Source of the DNA: Spirodela intermedia
Lineage: Eukaryota > Streptophyta > Magnoliopsida > Alismatales > Araceae
NCBI GenBank assembly: GCA_902729315.2
Contig: LR746281.1
Span: 1,863,001 to 1,927,000, forward strand
Direction: 5' to 3'
Length of the DNA stretch: 64,000 nt
The notes under the pieces were generated by a model. It ran no database searches and was not told where the DNA came from. It saw nothing but the letters and a program-made list of their open reading frames with translations. Shown here one piece after another: positions 23,495 to 34,334 of this stretch. Every line of letters starts with the position of its first letter. Positions within the stretch are counted from its first letter, which is position 1. The position numbers were made by a program, and so were the translations under genes.

Positions 23495-24193
23495 ATCCGT
23501 CAGACTTTTGGCAATTCAACCGCAGAAGATGCCATCTCTTTCGCCGGAGGTCACAGGGAAGACAGGAATCTGAGATTGGAAAAATGCAAGAAGCCTTGAG
23601 ACGCACACACAGAGGAGGACCGAAGAAGAAAATAGCCCGTCGGCGTAGGCGGCGGGAACGGTTAAACGTGCATGCTGGCTTTCCCCCTTAAATTACGGTT
23701 TTACCCCTGCCTACACATCCAATCTGAGCTTCGTTATTAGGGAATCGTGGGTCCATCTCGCCCGTCTGATCGCTGCGCCCACCGTTCCTTCATAAATAGC
23801 AGCGGCGTTCACGGGCCTTAATCAAACCGCTACCACGACGTCCCGTCACCCCCAGGACGATCGTGGGCCGGCGAGCCTCAACGGCAAGTAGGAATTATTT
23901 AAACCCCCCCCCTCCCCACTAAAAATAGAAACCGCGGCGACCCAGTCCCAGCTGAACCGTCCAGCTCGTTATCTCCTAACCAGATTCGTAAGTTCTTTAA
24001 TTTTATAAATTATTTATCTGGTCATTTAATTCAAGTAATTTCCCCCACGATTCTACCACGTGGTGTAATTCTAGCATCTGAGTTATTAAAATCGAGCTCA
24101 GCTAATTAACTGAATAAGGAAAAATATAAAGTGATGAGAAAATAAGTATATATATGTATATATGTGGAACTAAATCATGGGCTATACGGACCT
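23495..24193. other. GT47 promoter region and spacer to the deformylase gene
   Basis: This is about 700 bp between the GT47 start codon and the stop of the next minus-strand gene. It is GC-rich near the GT47 ATG and AT-rich towards 24.1 kb. No ORF with a motif is present. Confidence 0.6.
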
Positions 24194-26186
24194 TTAGAAT
24201 ACAACAGTCTTCTTTAGTTCATCGGGTAGAACGCGCAGCTCACAGTAGGACTTTATTGCCTTGACAAGGCACTGCTTCTCTAGTTCCTCTGACTTCTGCA
24301 CAAAACTCCGCAGGCTGTCCCTGTGGGACACTCGTTCAACCTGTTTCAGAGGATGATGAGCATAATATTCTCTTCTTTTTTCTTTATTTTCTAAAAGTCA
24401 ACGCCGAATTTAAGCAACACAGGGCACAAAACTGGAGAAATTATGTAATTTTTTGTGGAAATAAAGGGTGGGTCACCATCTGCTCAATAATTGGACCCTC
24501 GTCGAGCGGTTCAGTCACAAAGTGGCTTGTGGCGCCGATCAGTTTGACTCCTGCGTTGTATGCCTGGCAGATTCACAGATAATTGAAGTACTGGAAGGAT
24601 ACTAGCTGTTAATATGAACAGGGGGAGAGCACGAAGGACGAGCCTGCCTAGAAGGGTTTATGCCCTTGAATGACGGAAGAAGGCCATGATGAATGTTGAT
24701 CACATCTTTGCCGTAGCGCTTCAGAAATCTTGCAGACAGAACCTTGGATACATAGAATATAATGCCCAATATATAAAAGCGTATAAAAAAAATGAACCAG
24801 GGCATGACAAGAACTCAAGCAGGGTTCCTCTCTGTTATAAAAAGAGTAATGAATGCCTGACGAGGATACATGCAATACCTGCATGTATCTAGCGAGGACG
24901 AGAAAGTCGGTTCCTTCAACCAAGCTCAGGATCTCCTCTTCTCTCTTATTTTCTGAGGTTGTCTTCAGGCAATGATATGGGATCCCATCCCTCTCTAGAA
25001 AGTTCACCAAATGGGTCTTCGGAGCTCTCTCGTGATTGCTGTGAGCACAAAGCAATCCACTTAGTGGAAATTGGGCGTGGGTCCTGCGCTTTGCCAACGG
25101 ATGAACTTCTCTCAATTCACCTTATGACGCATTTTATCTGAACTGGAAGCCTGCCATCGTGCCATCCATGTAATATATCCACCAAACAATGATCCTGAAG
25201 AAATATGCGTAATAATACATTAATATGAAAGGCAAAGAAGCATGTAATAAATGATATATTAATACCACCAGAGATCACGTTTCCGGAAGAAGCATGTATC
25301 ATTCTCCTAGCATGTGGAAACAGTTCAGTTCAGTTCAAGAACAATTGTTGCTGGGTTGCGGGGGAAACCTGCTTTGAAGCAAGAACTGCGATCTTGAATT
25401 TTGGGTCTACATCAGGGACTCGAACTATAGATACGTCGGCATTGAATAATTTGGATATATTGAAGAAATCAGTATCCATCGTTTCCCGCGCCCAATTTGC
25501 CGGATCAAACACAAATTCGCTGCCAAGAATTTTCCAAACATTGTGAGAATTCACAGCCAATCAATAATAAAAAAAGGGTGGTGATCAATGCCTGACGGAA
25601 GATAATGCTCTTGAAATGGATATAGGAAGCAAAAGACAGTGGTGGATGAGCCAGTCATGAACCAGAGGAAAAACTCCAGTAGAGCTGAGCAACGGACGCA
25701 GAAAGCAAACGGGACTACCAATGTACGATAAACAGACGTCATCGTTGAATCCATGGTCAGGTGTGAGAATGCCTGACCTTCGGGAGTAGAAGATCCTCTT
25801 GTCCTCGGGGACAAAGACGTCGACGTCGTGTATGTTACCTCCGTGCGACGCGATGCACTCTGAAATCTTCGCAACGATCCCCACTGCGTCCTGTGACACC
25901 ACCACCGAACGATCAGAACTCGTCAATGAGCCTCGTCAGATTCAGAACGGGCTAAGCACACCGAGAGATCCACGGAAGACCAAAATCAAACACGTACAGG
26001 GCAGCGTAAGACATGGATCCCCAGCTTCCGGCCGCTCCCGCCGGCGTTAGAAGAAGACGACGTCGACGTCACGCCGCAAGAATTGGATGGACGCGGCCGC
26101 ACCACGTCCCCTGGGACTCTCAGCAAGCAAGACGCTGAAGGGAGCTTGCTCGAGGAAGAGGACAGTGCTCTCCTGAACAGAAGCAT
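24194..26186 (-). CDS. PURU: 10-formyltetrahydrofolate deformylase, mitochondrial (PurU-like)
   Basis: Eight exons on the minus strand: 26186-25998, 25890-25778, 25519-25369, 25194-25121, 25038-24879, 24742-24644, 24563-24477 and 24340-24194. They total 1020 nt and encode 339 aa in unbroken frame. The enzyme hydrolyses 10-formyl-THF to THF and formate; in plants this protects mitochondrial glycine decarboxylase from 5-formyl-THF build-up. The Arg/Ser-rich N-terminus ([16 protein letters not shown]) is a mitochondrial presequence. An ACT domain lies at about 55-130 ([24 protein letters not shown]). The formyltransferase domain has [38 protein letters not shown] and [19 protein letters not shown]. 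Candidate catalytic residues are Asn245, His247 and Asp283. Intron 6 begins with GC rather than GT (exon end CAG, then GCTCGT), which is the only way to keep the conserved frame NPSRQ|AYNAG. Confidence 0.95.
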
Positions 26187-27030
26187 CGTCCCTCCGCCCT
26201 TCTCTGGTTGCTTCTGTTCATTCTCTTCTCTCGTCCGTTCCTCCCATCGTGAGGGGTCCTCCACCCTCCGGGGCCCGACTGGCGGCGCCGCGGGAGCGCG
26301 ATCGAATGACTTCCCGCCACACGATGCCAATTCCACGTCGGAAATCCCGCTGCGCCGATTCCACGTCGGAATAAATGAGTAACTGCGTCATTATCCCAAA
26401 TATTTCTAAAGATACTATCATTAAATGAGAATTTATAATGATTTGAAAGATACAAAATAACCTGATTATATAATATATCTGTTGCTAAATTCGAGCTGTT
26501 ATCGCTTAATGCCTTGGGGTGGGGGGCCCACATTTTATTTATGCTTATTTTCTACCCATTTATATCAGAAAATTTATTGTCATTAATTCCCGCAGGGAAG
26601 GAGCAATGGATAACGTGATGTGATGGGGGGGTGTGGGGGTGGGGGTGTAGGGAGGGAGGCCATCCACGTGTTTTATCCCATATTTGTTTATTTAAGAAAT
26701 TTTCAGCATTTTCTTGGGTACAAGAAATATTGGGTACGGATTGTTGGATCCGATGCTCTAAGAGCAGAAAGGCGTGGGTGGGCAATTTGGCTGAGGTGTG
26801 AGTTGTCAAGATGGGTGGGTCATGATATTTGTTTGTTGCTAGAAAGTGTCAGAAATTTGATATAACCAATACACTCAGATTCTTTCATAGGGATCAACAT
26901 TTTCATGGTCTTGTGTTGTTCATCTGACCTCACCTCTTCCATTCACAACCTCTTTGTTTCTACTTCCTCTCTGTGCCAACATAAAATATGGAGTAGTAGG
27001 GAGAGACGACGGCGGTGGTTTGTGAGTCCT

Positions 27031-27075
<45 letters not shown>

Positions 27076-27380
27076 TTCATTAACTCAATTAAAATAACAA
27101 GAAAATATGTTTATATAAAGGACATTGGAGGAAAGAGAGAGAGGACAAAAAAGAGAAAACTTGGGTCTAAAGTGGGTGAACCTACTTTAGTTAAAAAGGT
27201 AACTTTCTCTAGTGTGGCATCAACCTTCAACACTCCCTTTAGATGTAAAGTTGGTGATTCACAAAACTTTGATAAGATTAGGATAAAATCCATCGACAAC
27301 TTGAATATTTGTTGATTAAAACTTCATTTCAATGAAATATGTAGTAACTTGATTGAATATAAATGATAGTGAATCTCGAT
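26187..27380. other. Deformylase 5' flank and AT-rich spacer
   Basis: GC-rich sequence to about 26.37 kb is the likely promoter and 5' UTR of the minus-strand deformylase gene. Beyond it lies AT-rich spacer with a G-rich patch at about 26.62-26.66 kb and a GA microsatellite at 27035-27071. The 136-codon plus-strand ORF at 26905-27315 runs through the GA repeat and has no motif. Confidence 0.55.
27035..27071. repeat. (GA)n microsatellite
   Basis: About 18 GA units in AT-rich intergenic sequence. Confidence 0.95.
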
Positions 27381-28450
27381 ATCTTTAATTATTTTTAATC
27401 ATTGTTATGATTGACTTATTATCACAATGCATCATTAATTGGACTAGATTATGTCAAATTAACATCTTACATGGTCCTCCTCATCTAATATAATTTATTG
27501 TGCAGTTAATGATACAACATCATATTCAACTTTAGATAATGATAATATTGTGGTCCTTTTTTTTCTTTGAATTATAAATTATTGCACCTAATCTAAAGTT
27601 GAAAATAAATCTACTTGTGCTCTTCTTGTCATCTCAAGATCCTGTCCAATTGATGTTAGGAAAATCAACTAGTTTTAAAATAAGTTATATGGGTGTATAA
27701 AATTTAATAATTATTAATGCCATTAATATAATAAAGAATTTTATTTGCTACTACATGATGAGGTGTTGTAAGATAATATGTAAATCTGAAAATAAAATTG
27801 ATTGAAAGCACAATATCCAACTTGCTATGAGTTAAATATATCAAATCACCAACTAAACTTATATAAAATTGTTCTTTTTTTTTGTACTACCAATATCAAT
27901 GCATAATTTTCACTTATTTATTAGAGTACAGCATATTTTGCAATTCAGCATATTAAACACCTTGAGTAGATTGGAAGCATACTTCTCTTGTTAAATAATT
28001 ATTTTATAAATTTTGAATAATATTAAGCCTAAGAAAATGGTTAAGTAAAATTAAATTAGGTATATGCATAAATGTCTTGAACTTAAATATTAATTTTAAA
28101 CATGATTCAATATAAATCATGTCCTTAACATATACCATATTATCAAAATATGTCATTTTTTTCATATGTATATAAAGTGATGATTCACTCTTGGTTATAT
28201 GAAAATTATTTTCAAGAATATATGAGTAAAGTAGATTGTATCATGCCCTTAGTGCTTGTTTAAATAATTATAATATATTTTCTAACTTATAAATTATTCC
28301 TTTATCATCAATCACAAACTCTCGAGGTTGTTTACTATACAAATATTGATTAAAATAGTTATTAAATATTTAAACATCAAATTTAAATATTGACCACTTC
28401 ATGTGATTTTTTATTACCAAAGTAAATTTAAAAGTTTAAAAATTTGACAA
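27380..28450 (-). mobile_element. Decayed Ty1/copia fragment, remnant 3 (RT and RNase H)
   Basis: Minus-strand translation gives a clear though broken copia series. About 28420-28220 reads MKWSIFKFDV, QPREFVIDDKGIIYKLENIL and then a YSYILENNF-like phrase. This parallels the copia RT segment that normally runs WxxxQMDVKSAFLNG to EQPxGF and LKKALYGLKQAPRAWY. About 27865-27730 has FSW.FDIFN (from LVGSLIYL), with SKLDIVLSINFIFRF and TTPHHVVA around it. About 27650-27520 has WTGS.DDKKSTSRFIFNF, then LGAIIYNSKKK, IIIKVEYDVVSLTAQ, the RNase H core. Stops and indels show it is dead. Neither LTR nor integrase was found beside it. Confidence 0.88.
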
Positions 28451-30318
28451 CATTTAAAATTTTCAAAATAATTGATGCTGAATTATTGTACATATCTATT
28501 TAATGGTGACCTTGTATTGTATTTTTACACATGTTCATCTAAATTATATTTTGTTGAGTTCGATCTAGTTAGGTGGAACACTAAGAGGGGGGGTGAATTG
28601 ATTTCTTATGAATTTTTTTTATTCTTTTGTTTTATTTATGAGTGTATGTAACAACATAGGTTTTTGCACAAGTTCTTTATTTTATATAAAAATTTATATA
28701 AGTTAGTTTCTCTCTCTATGTGGGTTTACTCTACACACTCTCTCACCTATCACCACAAAAGACATCACCCCTCATTAGGCTATGTCTATTATCTGATGAT
28801 CTTTTCTATTATAATCTATTATTTTCATCTAAAAATTCAATTGATTTCACTACATCAGCAGCCCAATCAATTAAGTCTGATTTTCACATATATCACACCC
28901 CTCATAGGTATAGTTTAACTCTCAACACCACGTGTCGTAGTCAAATATACTAATTTTCTTAGAAACCTCACCCTTCACATGCTTTAACATATTCTTAGCA
29001 CACTATGTATTAGCCTAAGCCTTTATCTACTCACTACTTAGTTACCTTAAAATTTAATGTAGATAGTTAACCTTCAAAATACTAGTTGACTTAATTCACT
29101 ACAGAAAGGTGAGTTGTATGATGAAACATTTAGTTCTTTCTTTGAAGCATGTGGTAACTTTGCTTTGACGAATAAAGTATGATTTTCTTTGGGCTTGATT
29201 GAACGAGGTAGGTATGTTTCTTTGTTTATCGTTAGTTATTTGTTCTTCATAAACTTGCTCCTTATATTTGCTAATATTTTCATATCTTTTCATTACTTAA
29301 AAAATAGTCACACGAATTCAAATTTTCTTCTTGTTAGTTTACTAGTGTGATAGTGACTTTTGTATGTTCTTCAGTTCAAAGTTTTTTATTTTCATGTAAT
29401 TTGTCTTAGATATTTTGTATGGAGATTTTTAATATATTCATATAAATTTTTACTTTTAGAGTTTAACTCAATTAAGGTTGTTAAGTTTATATTTGTTTGC
29501 ATGTATTATGACACATATTACTATCTAATGCATGGCATTGACCTTCGGTCATTCCTTCAATGCTTGTTGTTCTCTAATGGATTATGTTTGAAGCTTGTCA
29601 TGGAGATACATGATCTATCAATGATTATCTTTGCTTCTAAGGTTGAGTCAAAGTTCATTCATTTTGTCAATTATTTTCTCAATGGGCTTTGTTGATGTAC
29701 TCTAAGGTATGTGACGAGGGCTCCTTCCCTTTCATGAAGACTAGAATTTGAATCTTGTGTAACCATTATTCTTCATTTATATCTTTCTATTTCTTTGATT
29801 GACTTTCCAATGTGTCATTATTGAGGTATTGATTTAAAATCTCACAAATGAGTTTGTTTTCTTGACTTCATATACTTTGATTTTCAAACACTTTTCTTGT
29901 TGAAGCTATTGAATTCATGTCTATCATGTTCTATATTAGTATTATGTAGGTGACTTTGTATTTCTTGATTTTATGACGACTTCATCAAGTGTTGACATCT
30001 AATTCTCTATACTTATATCAAAACCATATGTCATTACATTAAAGTTATCATGAAGATATTTCAAGGATATAACTCTAACAAGAGTTAATTGTTGTATATT
30101 AAATCATAACAATTTAAAATTTATTAAACTAAAAAACACTAACTTTTAGATTTTTACAATTATTTTTACGTAAATATATCAATTTTAAATCAATAAAGAG
30201 CTCCAAAAATATATATTTAAAACATTTTTTAATTAAAATATAATTAATTAAAAATAAAAATTCAGATGATGTCAATCATATGTCAATACCGTTAGAGAAT
30301 TCAGATGTTGTATAACTT
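28451..30318. other. AT-rich spacer, probable transposon debris
   Basis: A GTTGAGTTCGATC..AGAGGGGGGGTGAATTGA stretch near 28553-28601 resembles sequence often found in plant repeats. ORFs of up to 111 codons (29360-29695 +) are hydrophobic and motif-free. No gene is recognised. Confidence 0.5.
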
Positions 30319-31000
30319 GAATCATGCATCATCTAGTTGCCTTGCCTTTTTGCAAAGGTGTAAAAGAGCTAATCAATGTTGTAATTGTGTTGCACACTTT
30401 GAAATACATTGGAAATCCATTTGAGCTTAATATCCACTCTAAGAACCATTTCAAGTCTCATTGGAAATACATTGAAAAATTCTTCTCAACCAGTTTATTC
30501 TAAGCTGATTGGGAAACTTTTTCTATCTACTTTTGAAAAAATTATGCTAGATTGAAGTTAGTTTCATGATTTACCTTGTTATCTAAACTTATTTAATAAA
30601 TTGATTTCTTCACCCCCCCCCATATCCCTTCATTATGTGCATGAAGCATCACTTTCTTCTAAATTCCTTATTCCATCTCACTCTATCACTCCATCTAACA
30701 TGTTGGAATGCATTGGACATCTATTTGAGCGTAATATTAACTATGATAACTATTATAAAACACAAACCCATGTTTATTTTAAGCCGCTTGGGAAGAATTA
30801 TCTTTCTACTTGACTATGAAGTTCGAACCTATATTTATTTTAAGTTGATTGAAAAGAATTTTCTTTTTACTTGATTATGAAGCCCAAACTTGTGAAGAAA
30901 CTTTGCAAATTGAAGTCAGATTCTTGATTTGCCTTATTTTTGAAATTTATTTAATAAATCAATTTCTTTGTGTGCAAGAAGTGATGTAACATAATCCTAT
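30319..31000. repeat. Dispersed repeat, two partial copies in tandem-like arrangement
   Basis: Copy a begins at 30319 (GAATCATGCATCATCTAGTTG, CAAAGGTGTAAAAGAGCT, AAATCCATTTGAGCTTAATAT, TTTATTCTAAGCTGATTGGG) and continues to about 30615. Copy b, about 30700-31000, has TGGACATCTATTTGAGCG, TTTATTTTAAGCCGCTTGGG and a TTATTTAATAAATCAATTTCTTTGTG ending that parallels TTATTTAATAAATTGATTTCTTC of copy a. A third copy lies in NOT1 intron 1 at 35032-35225. No protein is encoded; the element class is unknown. Confidence 0.65.
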
Positions 31001-32893
31001 TCATCATTGACTGAAGAACATGAAACCAACCAAGATAGAGAGAGCTAGAGACGCAAGACGTGGAGGACACGGATCTTGTCGATGACTCAACTGTCAGCAG
31101 CTCATTGCATACCACAAACGACTTGAAACTAGCAAGTTCATTATCCTTGCATTCCACTATTTCAATTATTAGTTAAGGCTTATATAAATTGGCCATAACA
31201 TTGCATATTGAGTTTGAAGGGTAGTTGCTGACTTGATCATTTGACATTGTCACCAAAGCTTGAGTTGGTCAGAGGACCACAGTGCTCCTAGTTTGGAGCT
31301 TCTTCTCTCTCTCTTCATCCACTTCTTCAGCCTCCACTTCTTCAGCTGCCAACAAAGCAGACCAGTGTGGACCCTCAATTGGCCATTGTGACTAGATACG
31401 AATGTTAGATCTATATTTTTTTCCTATATATCTACTTCTTATTCTTAATTCTTATCTATGAATCATCAATGGAGATTACCCCTTAAATTTGTCATTCTTG
31501 GAATAAATCAGCTCCGTTGCATGTTTCTCATTTACTTTTGGATCATCACTTGCTTTGATGTTTGTATCAATTGCAACCAGATAAACGTATGATTGCATCT
31601 ATATACATATATACATACATATATATCTATACATATATACATACTGTGCTATATGGCTGCATTCAGGTGGTTGATGTACTCACTGGGCTCACTGTTGCTC
31701 ATGAAACCCAAGAAAAATCATGGACACAGGCGACGGGCGCAAGATGGGCCTGAAACGGCAGCGGATGCTTGATACAACCCCGTGATACTTTGCAGTGGCT
31801 CGAACCAGGCAATGCAAGCCGGTGCGGACCTGGCTCGGACCGGGGATACAGTCAGTGCGGAGCGGGCAGTCCGGAATGATTCAGACCCGTAGACGGTGGT
31901 CTTTGGCGGATCCTGTAGTTCTAGGTGTCGGGCGGGCGGATCTGGTCACTTGGGTTAGACGGACCCGGTTTTACGAACCCGCGGGTATTAATCCTGGCAG
32001 GTAGGAGGAGGGCACTCGTCCAGAAAGAGGGAAAGGAGACGACGAAAGCGGAAAGAGGGAAGGTGCCGGCGGAGGCGGCACTCGCAGAGGGCACAGGCAG
32101 GAATAGAAGAGACGGCGAAGGCAGACGGCGCTGGTGGTCGACAGCGGCGGTGAAAACGGGGCAGGCGGCGGCAGCAGCAGACAAGGACGGGGAGAGGCGG
32201 GCTGTGGCTACGGCCAAGGCGGTGACGGCGAGCGGTAAGCCGGCGGCTGAGAGAGGGAAGGCTGGAGGAGTGGAAGAAGAGAGGGAGAAGAAGCTCCAGA
32301 CCGGGAGCGGCGGGGTCCTCCGACCAACCCAAGCCGGGGCGACGGGATCAAAAGATCATGTAAGCAAACTACGCATCAACTTCAATATGCCATTCGCCCA
32401 AATTCGTTTAATATTAATGGTTTTCCTAATTTCCGCCAATTAATAGGCCTCACATCTTGATCAGCAATCACTGTGGACTATACATTTTTGCCTGGAAAAT
32501 CCTGGGGCTTTTCCTTAAAAACTGTGGGAATGATGCCAATAATGAATATTACCTTGATCATTATTCGCTGAATCTGCTTGATCACGGGGTGATATGAACA
32601 TAGCCCACACGGGCATGCTTTACCTTTCACCCTCATTGCGCATCACTAGAGGCTCCAGAGCTTCAGCTTCAGCTGCGCCAAAACATGACCAAAATGGTAA
32701 ATAATGAATCTACCCATGCTGCTGATCATGCCCGGTAATTTTTTTTTGATTGTTACTATATTTCAAAAAACTGTTGTCGATCTGCATCTGGGGCATTCGA
32801 ATTATTGTGATGAATGCATTAAAATGACGTTTATAAAATTATTTATTTATTTATTTTTCTCAGCCTGTTCTAGGAATCAAGCCAAGCCACTCA
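31001..32893. other. Intergenic; GC-rich patch and possible 5' UTR of the PDRG-type gene
   Basis: A TACATATA-type simple repeat lies at about 31598-31650. A GC- and CpG-rich block at about 31.70-32.34 kb carries overlapping ORFs on both strands (172 codons + and 114 codons -) made of Arg, Ala, Gly and Glu without motifs. A GT-AG pair (GCCCG|GTAATT near 32736 and TTCTCAG|CC near 32863) could remove a 5' UTR intron just before the ATG at 32894. No confident gene is seen. Confidence 0.45.
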
Positions 32894-33580
32894 ATGGACG
32901 ATGGCATGATGAACCTCCAGCAAACTCTAATTGAGATTGAAACCAACGCTGAACATCTCCTTTTGGCTCGCCACGAGGTGAGGAGCCTGCCGGCTGATCC
33001 GCTTCATCTATACGGCGTGCTCATGCTCTTAGTTGCTGAAAGCTCGCTGAAAAACATGTGCAGCTTGTGGAGAACGACAAGATCAGAAATGGGAACCGGG
33101 AGGCCCTGACAGCTCTCCGCAGGAGGGCTCGGACCACCAAGACCAGTGTCCCGTCTCCCTTCGAGTCCCTGATGAAAGATATTGGAGCTGGGTCTCGTCC
33201 CCTGGTGAGAGAGATGTGCCCGACTTGCGGCGATCACGATCCCAAGGAACCCACCTGGATGATCTTCCCGGGTTCGGATATCTTCTGCCGCATACCGTTT
33301 CATGCGGCCCATAGCATCTTGGAGAATGGTACCCCGCCTCCTCCTAATCTCCATTGATAGTAGCTTTTGACTCTTTTGCTGTTCTTGAAATCGCTGACTT
33401 TTAGACATTGTCTTTTCCTATGGCGATTCAGATCAAGAGCAGCTGGACTACAGCACGAAGAAGCTCCAGAGCTACGTGAAGGAAAAATCCCTGGTGATTT
33501 CTGAAATGGGCGCCCTTGACGACAGGATCAGCCCCGCGGTCCTCAAGTCTCTCGTCACGTTGACCGACGGACCGAAGTAA
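32894..33580 (+). CDS. Plant PDRG1-like (p53/DNA-damage-regulated-type) small protein
   Basis: Three exons: 32894-32977, 33064-33328 and 33432-33580 (84+265+149 nt). They give 165 aa, with GT-AG introns and phases that fit. The sequence starts MDDGMMNLQQTLIEIETNAEHLLLARHE and continues LVENDKIRNGNREALTALRRRA, VPSPFESLMKDI, CPTCGDHDPKEPTWMIFPG, PFHAAHSILENDQ, KLQSYVKEKSLVISEMGALD and ISPAVLKSLVTL. This agrees throughout with a conserved single-copy plant protein annotated as p53/DNA-damage-regulated (Arabidopsis At3g15351, from memory). The animal relative PDRG1 is a prefoldin-like subunit of the R2TP co-chaperone complex; that role here is inference. One CxxC pair sits at 80-83. Both ends are predicted coiled or helical. 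An ATG at 32906 could be an alternative start. Confidence 0.88.
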
Positions 33581-33600
33581 ATGACGGGATATTGATCTCA

Positions 33601-33758
33601 GGATCGTCTCCCCTCCCCAAGGAAGACGACGATCTCAGAGCTCTCTGGAGCTGAGAGCAGTGCTTACCTGGCCCTCTGTGGATCGTCTCCCCTCCCCAAG
33701 GAAGATGACGACCTCAGAGCTCTCTGGAGCTGAGAACTGTGCTTACCTGGTCCTCTGC
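33601..33758. repeat. 79-bp tandem duplication in the 3' flank of the PDRG-type gene
   Basis: Two nearly identical 79-bp units (33601-33679 and 33680-33758), each starting GGATCGTCTCCCCTCCCC and holding the imperfect palindrome CTCAGAGCTCTCTGGAGCTG. They differ at only a few positions. They begin 20 bp after the stop codon, so are probably in the 3' UTR. Confidence 0.95.
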
Positions 33759-34334
33759 GGATGTCTGAATGGGTTGCAATGACCGTGGATCCCTTTTGAG
33801 TCCTATCATCAATGACGGCCGGTGGCTGAATGGTGCAGAAGATTCAGTGATTATTTATACCAACGCTCGAAAAAAGTGGGTTTTTTTTCTTATTATTATA
33901 AGGAAAAAAATTGACGCAGCGTATTTTTGTCTTTATATAAGGAAAATTTAAATAGGTAATTTATTGTCTAAAATATAATTGAATATTTTTTGACTCAATA
34001 ATAAGTAAGCTCCATGGGGGTTCTCATTTTTTTTAAAAAATATTTATTAAATAATTGTTCAGGAGCTTAGAGCTTGGACTTTTCCACTGGATCCATTGAT
34101 TTCAGATGGTTCGGGTCGGATCGTTTTATCGGGTCAGTCGGTGCGGGAGGGGTAGTGATCAAAGAGCCATACCATTCGGGAGCTTGTCTTTGGGAGAACA
34201 TCAGCGCTTCGCAATTGTCTTGCGGTCCTCCAGTCTCCGGTCCTTCCCGCTCACGACGTCGCTGTCCCTGTGCCCTCCCCCTGTCTTCGGTAGCCCTAGA
34301 ATCGGCCAGGGGGAACTGGACGGAGTCCGGCGCG
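33759..34334. other. Spacer and NOT1 5' UTR/promoter region
   Basis: AT-rich to about 34.07 kb, then GC-rich up to the NOT1 ATG. There is no upstream ATG in the NOT1 frame, but an ATG at 34106 in another frame opens a 92-codon ORF that ends at 34384, overlapping the NOT1 start. Confidence 0.55.

Noticed and set aside
28580-28610. AAGAGGGGGGGTGAATTGA motif as a transposon terminus
   Set aside because: It resembles a phrase common in plant repeats, but no partner end or target-site duplication was found; kept only as a remark in the spacer entry.
31598-31650. TACATATA-rich array as a possible organised repeat (CRISPR-like or satellite)
   Set aside because: It is a short, irregular simple-sequence repeat with no unique spacers.
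34074-34334. NOT1 frame open 87 codons upstream of the chosen ATG
   Set aside because: The extension has no ATG (its first codon is TTG), and the family N-terminus begins at 34335.
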